Of a stretch of 64,000 nucleotides of DNA, positions 58,126-64,000 are shown in pieces. The notes below the pieces were generated by a model. It was not told the origin of the DNA and searched no databases. It saw only the letters and a program-made list of their open reading frames with translations. Both the position numbers and the translations under genes were made by a program. Position 1 is the stretch's first letter. The number at the start of each line of letters is the position of its first letter. The DNA lies in NCBI RefSeq assembly GCF_023101765.2, contig NC_064215.1, positions 1,302,001-1,366,000 of the forward strand, written 5' to 3'. This DNA comes from Spodoptera frugiperda. Its lineage: Eukaryota; Arthropoda; Insecta; Lepidoptera; Noctuidae.

Positions 58126-58136
58126 AATCTTCAGAT
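58126..58136 (+). repeat. Left target-site duplication of the LINE
   Basis: AATCTTCAGAT, identical to 61127-61137 at the far end of the LINE. Confidence 0.85.
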
Positions 58137-59241
58137 GAGCGACAACAAAATTACACGGCCCCCAGTCCCCGGCAGCTCCGCTATTCCTGATCTAGGTAGC
58201 GGATCAGGTAACGGCGGAGCAGGGGGTGCTAAGAATCCCCGGCAGAGAAAGCGCTACCACCCCCGACGAACTTTGGCCCTGGCAACGCACAACATCCGCA
58301 CACTGCGGACTGATGAGAAGATTGTCGAGCTGGAGGAAGAATTGAGCAAAATGCGGTGGGACATCTTGGGACTATCTGAAATCCGAAGAGAGGGTCAGGA
58401 TACGATAATCCTAGATTCCGGCAACTTGCTCTTCTTCCGGGAAGGAGACCGTAAATCCCAGGGTGGTGTCGGATTTCTCGTCCGCAAGTCTCTCGTCAAC
58501 AACGTGTGTGAGGTCGACAGTGTGTCGAACAGGGTAGCGTACCTTATACTCAGAATATCTAACCGGTATTCGCTGAAGGTCATACAGGTATATGCGCCGA
58601 CCTCGACACATTGTGACGACGAAGTAGAGGCTCTGTATGAGGAAATTTCAAAAGCCATACACTCCTCCGAAACACACTTCACCGTTGTGATGGGGGATTT
58701 CAATGCAAAGGTGGGCACACGGAATAGCGATGAGTTGAGAATAGGGCCATTTGGATATGGGCAGCGAAACCATCGGGGCCAGCGGCTGGTCGACTTTATG
58801 GAGAGGGAGAGACTCTATTTGATGAACTCCTTCTTCCAGAAGCGACCGGCCAAGAAGTGGACATGGATAAGCCCTGATGGTTCTACCAAAAATGAGATCG
58901 ACTTCATCATGGCGACCGAAAGACGTATATTCAGTGATGTCTCTGTGATAGCGAAGGTGAAAACCGGTAGCGATCACCGTATTGTCAGGGGCACACTGAA
59001 CATCAATGTAAAACTAGAGCGGTCACGCCTGGTGAAGTCCACGCTCCGCCCTGGACGTGCCCAGATCCAAAACCCCGAGCAGTTCCAACTCCAACTGCAA
59101 AATCGCTTCCAGTGTCTAGCTGATTGTGGAAACGTGGACGAGATAAATAATGGGTTGGTGGAAACTGTCCGAGCAGTGGGGTCAGACTTCTTCAAGACCC
59201 CCGCCGAAACAGGCCCCAAAAGCTCTCCGACGGAACCTTAA
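58135..59241 (+). CDS. LINE polyprotein, endonuclease part (frameshifted)
   Basis: The N-terminal half of the LINE polyprotein, which nicks target DNA. The ATG at 58135 straddles the target-site duplication and the first element base and begins MSDNKITRPP; the open frame also extends 12 codons upstream into host DNA (ATG at 58099). Counting from 58099, endonuclease residues include Asn65 in LATHNIR, Glu94 in LGLSE, GDFN at 199-202, NEIDF near 268, and SDHR at 291-294. A Gly/Ser-rich and basic linker (residues 26-57) precedes the domain. The frame ends early at 59241 after shifting in the C-run at 59198-59202; without the shift it would continue into the reverse transcriptase frame. Confidence 0.9.
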   Translation: MSDNKITRPPVPGSSAIPDLGSGSGNGGAGGAKNPRQRKRYHPRRTLALATHNIRTLRTDEKIVELEEELSKMRWDILGLSEIRREGQDTIILDSGNLLFFREGDRKSQGGVGFLVRKSLVNNVCEVDSVSNRVAYLILRISNRYSLKVIQVYAPTSTHCDDEVEALYEEISKAIHSSETHFTVVMGDFNAKVGTRNSDELRIGPFGYGQRNHRGQRLVDFMERERLYLMNSFFQKRPAKKWTWISPDGSTKNEIDFIMATERRIFSDVSVIAKVKTGSDHRIVRGTLNINVKLERSRLVKSTLRPGRAQIQNPEQFQLQLQNRFQCLADCGNVDEINNGLVETVRAVGSDFFKTPAETGPKSSPTEP

Positions 59242-61126
59242 AACTTCTTAAGGATCGTAGCGAGATGAGGCTGCAGTCTTCAGACGATATGTCTGAATAC
59301 GGCAAGCTCAATAGACGAATCTCGAAATACATGCGACGTGACCTGCGGGCCTATAACGCCGCAAGAGTCAGAGACTTAATTGAGCGAAACAAGGGCTCAA
59401 AAGTCTTCGCAAAGAATTCGTCTGTTGGGCAAAGCCAAATGACGAGGCTGAAGACCGAGGATGGCAGCGTCATCTCGTCGAAGTCCGAGATCCTCGGAGA
59501 GCTCGAGAGGTTTTACGGACAGTTATACACCTCAACACGGCAACCCATCGTCGGTACAGCTCGGGACCCAAGAGCTAAACTGACGCGGCACTACACTGAG
59601 GATATCCCAGACATCAGCCTGTACGAGATTAGGATGGCTCTCAAACAGCTTAAAAACAACAAGGCGCCGGGCGATGACGGAATCACGTCGGAACTTCTGC
59701 GAGCGGGTGGAAAACCGATACTTTTAGTCCTCCAGAAGCTATTCAATTCCGTCATACTCGAGGGAACCACGCCGGTAGCATGGCAACGGAGTGTGGTGGT
59801 TCTGTTCTTTAAAAAAGGCGACAACTGTCTGCTAAAGAACTACAGACCTATCTCACTTCTGAGCCATGTGTATAAGCTGTTTTCGAGGGTCATCACGAAC
59901 CGTCTCGAACGCAGGCTTGATGACTTCCAGCCTCCCGAACAAGCCGGATTCCGAAAAGGTTTCAGTACCATAGACCACATTCATACGCTGCGGCAGATTA
60001 TACAGAAGACCGAGGAGTATAACTTGCCACTATGCTTGGCGTTTGTGGACTATGAGAAAGCCTTCGATTCAATCGAAACCTGGGCGGTGCTGCAGTCTCT
60101 CCAGCGGTGCCACATCGACTATAGATACATCGAGGTTTTGAAGTGTTTGTATAACAACGCCACCATGCGCATCCGACTCCAGGAAGAGACTACGAGGCCA
60201 ATCCAGTTGCGGAAGGGCGTGAGACAGGGAGACGTTATATCTCCGAAACTGTTCACGAACGCACTGGAGGACGTTTTTAAGCTCTTGGACTGGAGCGGAC
60301 GCGGCATCAACATTAATGGCGAATACATCACTCATCTCCGTTTCGCCGATGACATAGTCGTAATGGCAGAGTCGCTGGAAGAGCTGAACACCATGCTCAG
60401 CGACCTCAATACCGTTTCCCAACAGGTGGGCCTTAAAATGAACATGGACAAGACGAAAATCATGTCAAATGTCCATGTTGCACCTATACCGGTTGTCGTT
60501 GGGAACGATATACTCGAAGTTGTAGACCACTACACATACCTGGGTCAGATCATCCAGCTAGGTAGGTCCAACTTCGAGAAAGAGGTCGCTCGAAGAATCC
60601 AACTCGGATGGGCAGCATTTGGGAAGTTGCATGAAGTCTTCTCGTCAAAAATCCCGCAGTGTCTGAAGACCAGGATGTACAACCAGTGTGTGTTGCCAGT
60701 GATGACGTACGGTACCGAGACATGGTCCCTAACTGCTGGCCTTTTAGAAAGGCTCAGAGTCGCCCAGCGCGCGATGGAGAGAGCTATGCTCGGAGTATCT
60801 TTGCGCGACAAAATCCGAAATATGGAAATTCGCCAAAGAACAAGAGTTACAGACATAGCTCTCAAAATATGCAGGCTGAAGTGGCAATGGGCAGGCCACG
60901 TCGCTCGGAGGACTGATGGCCGCTGGGCCAGGAAGGTGACTGAGTGGCGACCGCGGACCGGAAGACGCAGCGTGGGCAGACCTCCCACTAGGTGGACCGA
61001 CGACATCGTCAGTGTGGCGGGGAGCCAGTGGATGCAGGTGGCGCTTTGTCGTTCTACGTGGAGGACCAAGGGGGAGGCCTTTGTTCAGCAGTGGACGTCT
61101 CTCGGCTGATGATGATGATGATGATG
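58137..61126 (+). mobile_element. RTE-type non-LTR retrotransposon, nearly complete
   Basis: A 2,990-bp LINE with apurinic-type endonuclease followed by reverse transcriptase, no long 3' UTR, and a (TGA)n tail whose first unit is the stop codon. These are known RTE-clade features; full-length RTEs are about 3.2 kb, so this copy may lack a short 5' part. An 11-bp exact target-site duplication flanks it. The coding sequence is broken once, by a frameshift near a run of five C at 59198-59202. It lies about 3.4 kb upstream of the netrin ATG, antisense to netrin. The exact duplication and single lesion indicate recent insertion. Confidence 0.93.
59199..61109 (+). CDS. LINE polyprotein, reverse transcriptase part
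   Basis: The C-terminal half, open from the C-run onward; the first ATG is at 59265 (614 residues from there). Reverse transcriptase blocks follow the family order: LKQLKNNKAPGDDGI, LKNYRPISLLSHVYKLFSR, GFRKGFSTIDHI, FVDYEKAFDS with Asp262, RKGVRQGDVISPKLF, RFADDIVVMA with the catalytic FADD at 360-363, and a thumb region with YLGQII. The C-terminus has a basic region ending SVGRPPTRWTDDI, common in RTE elements. The stop codon TGA at 61107-61109 is the first unit of the tail repeat. It would copy its own RNA at the nicked target. The catalytic residues look intact. Confidence 0.93.
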   Translation, partial: PRRNRPQKLSDGTLKLLKDRSEMRLQSSDDMSEYGKLNRRISKYMRRDLRAYNAARVRDLIERNKGSKVFAKNSSVGQSQMTRLKTEDGSVISSKSEILGELERFYGQLYTSTRQPIVGTARDPRAKLTRHYTEDIPDISLYEIRMALKQLKNNKAPGDDGITSELLRAGGKPILLVLQKLFNSVILEGTTPVAWQRSVVVLFFKKGDNCLLKNYRPISLLSHVYKLFSRVITNRLERRLDDFQPPEQAGFRKGFSTIDHIHTLRQIIQKTEEYNLPLCLAFVDYEKAFDSIETWAVLQSLQRCHIDYRYIEVLKCLYNNATMRIRLQEETTRPIQLRKGVRQGDVISPKLFTNALEDVFKLLDWSGRGININGEYITHLRFADDIVVMAESLEELNTMLSDLNTVSQQVGLKMNMDKTKIMSNVHVAPIPVVVGNDILEVVDHYTYLGQIIQLGRSNFEKEVARRIQLGWAAFGKLHEVFSSKIPQCLKTRMYNQCVLPVMTYGTETWSLTAGLLERLRVAQRAMERAMLGVSLRDKIRNMEIRQRTRVTDIALKICRLKWQWAGHVARRTDGRWARKVTEWRPRTGRRSVGRPPTRWTDDIVSVAGSQWMQVALCRSTWRTKGEAFVQQWTSLG

Positions 61127-61127
61127 A
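61107..61127 (+). repeat. (TGA)7 tail of the LINE
   Basis: Seven TGA units follow CTCGGC and run into the right target-site duplication. The first is the in-frame stop. Confidence 0.9.
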
Positions 61128-61137
61128 ATCTTCAGAT
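61127..61137 (+). repeat. Right target-site duplication of the LINE
   Basis: AATCTTCAGAT, matching 58126-58136; its first A may be shared with the last TGA unit. Confidence 0.85.
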
Positions 61138-63230
61138 TGTTTTATTATTTTTATTTATTTTCACCCATGATTATCTGACTGCCGATCACTGATCATTATA
61201 AACCGAAAAGTTTTATTACACTTTTCTCTTGAAACAAATCTCAGCCTTGAAGCTAAAATAACTTAATCGCACACAAAAATAAAATCTCTAAAATTATTCC
61301 AGTGTTCCAGAAAAATCAAGCCAACCTACAAAACCAGGCCATTAGATGCATTCAAATAGCCAGGCTTTGTAATGGCGACCTATTTCTGACTAGACACCTA
61401 TTTCAAAAGGTGCATTAAGATTATAAGTTAAGTGTATCCCGTGGTGTATGATTACGCAAATGTTACGCGTGATGTGGCTCGAACAATGCAACAAAGTGCA
61501 ATTGTATGAATGCCTCAAGATTGTATCGAGATGTGAGCAGCGAACACCACTCCTAGCTGCGTTGTGCTGAGTAGCGGGATCATAATACATCAATATTATA
61601 GGGCTTTCAAACTAAATGTTAATGTTTAACGTGTGAAAGTTTAAAGTATCGTTTCGTTCTAGTTCTTCCAAAAAATGGTCCATTTTAAATAAATCTTGTA
61701 ACAATAGGTTTCTAATGCTCCATTAACGGGGCTTTATTTGGTTTTATATTTAACATATACAAAAAAGAACTACATATATGTATGTTGGTAATACAGGTCT
61801 ATGATTATTTCTTTGGCCTTCTTAAGTGTACTTTCGCAGAACACTATAAAATACATTCGTGCAATGATGTAATTAGTCAGTACGGAATAACATAGCCTAC
61901 GTAGTACTTAGTTCGCCCAACATCGTGTAAGTATCCTCTAAAGGCTGCCTTAAAAACTCCGCTTAGCAAGTGTAATAACATAACTGGCAGTACGAACTTG
62001 TATGCGATGCGATCTGACGGATAGTCGCACAAAAAGTCGCGGCCCAATGGCGACTAATCGCAGCCATTATCCGTGTATGGACTACTGCGGCGTAGAGTAG
62101 TGTGAGACAGATGGTTGGAGATTAAATTCATTTTATTTTTTTCCTGACACTTGAGGTGGATTTAATTCTAAGAAACATGAAAACTCTTATAAAACATGAT
62201 AATAAGTTTTCCCGATTGAAAAGAAAAATAGTCCTACCAAGAGCTTTATAAAAACATCTGATGCAGTAAGCAGTGTAGCTGGCTAACGCAATGAAAAAGA
62301 GTTATATTAGCATTGACGATACAAAATGGTCATACTCCTGTTGTCTCTACTACAGCACTACTCTATACAAACCGCAGGACATTTACGGGCGCGGGCGAGC
62401 CGACACAAAAACGGAACGGCAGTCGCTGCCTGCTTAGCGGACAATTACTTATCGACGCCGGGGACATGTCAGTCTTGTTGCCCAGCCTTATTCTGGAGGC
62501 ATTGCCATATTGTCGCTACATGCTCGCAAACATGCCAAAGAACTTTGTTTTTTTACGACAAGACAACTATGAAACCATAGTTTGGAAATGTTGTCCCATT
62601 TTCTTACGCCATAGGTTGGTATTATTTTGGATCTGATTGGATTGGTGGAACCTTGGCATTTTTGGTCAAGCCTATGAAATCCATCGGTGTGTAGATTCCT
62701 GATAAGCGAAACCCATTCCAGTCGTGTTAACAGCGCTCACAACATAAATCTTCGGCCACATACCGACTGTTTTATCTGCGAAACCCCACACTTATCGATT
62801 TGACGGTTCAGAAAAAATATGAACAGCCTATCGAAGCCTGCATTGTACTTCGCATCGTTGACATTCTTCCACGATGTGTTCAGCAACTCTTTTTAATTGT
62901 AATTTATTGGAGGACCACTCAAGAATGCCATTAGTTGGCAAAGTTGGAAGGTTCCTTGAAAAAATAGTCATATCGTCGTAGGAATGGAACGAACGAGGTG
63001 CAAACTTGAAACGTACACCATCATAGTACATGCTTGTATTACTCACTGTCACTGTGTCACACTGCATTATGTCTCATAGGTTGCTTGATGAATATGTTTT
63101 TTTCTTCCTTCCTTTCTTTCAAACCATCAAATGACTTTTCCAATAACTTTAACAAAAGGTATACAGTTAATGCCTACCTTCTAATTATTTCCAGAATAAG
63201 AATGGTCCCGGTATTGTCCCGGCGGTACTA
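61138..63230. other. Non-coding DNA; unexplained open frames at 62.3-63.1 kb
   Basis: Several overlapping frames of 79-107 codons lie at 62313-63067 on both strands. The minus-strand frame 62828-63067 (79 codons from an ATG, with CQRCEVQC) and a neighbouring minus frame (KTVGMWPKIYVVSAVNTTGM, about 62650-62780) look somewhat protein-like, but I recognise no family and their frames do not join. A decayed gene or transposon is possible. Confidence 0.3.
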
Positions 63231-63400
63231 GCACGCCACTCATGCGAGGCGGGTGCGCAGGCGCTCGGCCGCTCGCAGGGATCGTGGGTAAAAAGAAGCT
63301 ATGCGGAAGATATGCGCCCGCGCCACGTCATGACGTCACATATGACCGCGCCGCACACTACCGCACCGGTGTGGACGCGTGCTCACATCCATCATAGGTG
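63231..63400. promoter_or_regulatory. CpG-rich promoter-like patch with a perfect CRE
   Basis: A GC-rich stretch with TGCGCAGGCGC (63254-63264, NRF1/Ewg-like) and a full palindromic CRE TGACGTCA (63331-63338) within CACGTCATGACGTCAC. No reading frame is attached. It may be a promoter or enhancer for a gene to the right of the window, or distal control for netrin. Confidence 0.4.
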
Positions 63401-64000
63401 GAGTGGAGCTACTACTGGATAATTATGGACTATGGATAATGAAGATCATTAAATAAGGAGACATTTGTAGACTATAAAAAATCTATCGCATTAAGGATGA
63501 ATAATTTCAAAATTAACATTCATCATAAAATAACCCCGAAACACAATATATATTATATCGAATATTTATTTTTATTTAAGTAACATTTCTTACTATTACC
63601 ACATAATTTCTTATACCATAAATTCACAAAACAAAAACAAAACTTAGTTCAAAGGCTTACAAAAATATAGATTCTAATCCATAAGAAAATTATATAGAAA
63701 TGGAGATAATAAACTTTTCACGGCACAAGACACATAGTGAAACTTGTGCCTTTTTCAAACAACAAGTCATTGATACCGCATCCTCCAGTCTTCTACAATC
63801 CACGTATATTTCCAAGGAATATTAATACAGGTAAGCAGATCCAACGCTAGTATAGAGCCTGTACTAGTATAGTACAAGGCGCAGGCGCATTCAATAACTT
63901 CATGTTATGATAATCCTTGTTATTGCTTCCTTTTTACAGCTGTTGTTAAACAAGCCATTCTAGGATACCTGGGATTGTGTCCTACGGTTGTTAAGTAGTG
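63401..64000. other. Non-coding right end of window
   Basis: AT-rich, with a GCGCAGGCGC word at 63879-63888. No gene is seen. Confidence 0.4.

Noticed and set aside
58395..60422. Several minus-strand frames within the LINE
   Set aside because: Opposite-strand shadows of the LINE coding sequence.
1..64000. CRISPR arrays, operons, bacterial or viral blocks
   Set aside because: No evenly spaced direct repeats with unique spacers and no dense gene runs; the content is eukaryotic and insect-like throughout.

Overview
The window looks like nuclear DNA of a moth (Lepidoptera, probably Noctuoidea). It is AT-rich and gene-poor, and holds three short intronless bombyxin-type insulin-like peptide genes, one large first coding exon of a netrin gene, and many small dispersed repeats. 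The order-level call rests on the bombyxins, on Helitron-like elements ending in CTAG/CTAY, and on tRNA-derived SINEs. The noctuoid call is my inference from repeat families I know from noctuid genomes; no search was run.

Layout. At 3.0-3.4 kb is bombyxin-like gene 1 on the minus strand. At 16.3-17.8 kb, genes 2 (minus) and 3 (plus) form a head-to-head pair, an arrangement known for bombyxin genes of silkmoths. Genes 1 and 3 are near-identical copies in opposite orientation about 14 kb apart, and their similarity extends into promoter and 3' flank. From 18 to 53 kb I see mostly non-coding DNA with two tRNA-derived SINE families, several Helitron-like elements, two other repeat families, a LINE ORF1 remnant (32.1-32.5 kb) and a decayed inverted-repeat transposon with a SWIM-type transposase fragment (51.1-52.1 kb). 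At 53.75-54.77 kb is netrin coding exon 1 (signal peptide, laminin N-terminal domain, first laminin-type EGF), transcribed leftward and ending at a phase-1 splice donor. No later netrin exon was recognised, so much of the window to its left may be netrin intron. Upstream of netrin are a promoter-like motif cluster (57.6-57.9 kb) and a nearly complete, probably young RTE-type LINE (58.14-61.13 kb) with an 11-bp target-site duplication.

How the genes work. The bombyxin-like genes encode secreted prohormones cut at dibasic sites into insulin-like B and A chains. Their short connecting peptides are almost invariant and end in Gly-Lys-Arg, which is also the processing signal for an amidated neuropeptide; this is the most interesting lead here. 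Netrin is a secreted axon-guidance protein of unrelated function.

Limits: everything was read by eye. Repeat boundaries are approximate unless terminal motifs are quoted, and family names for repeats are inferences.
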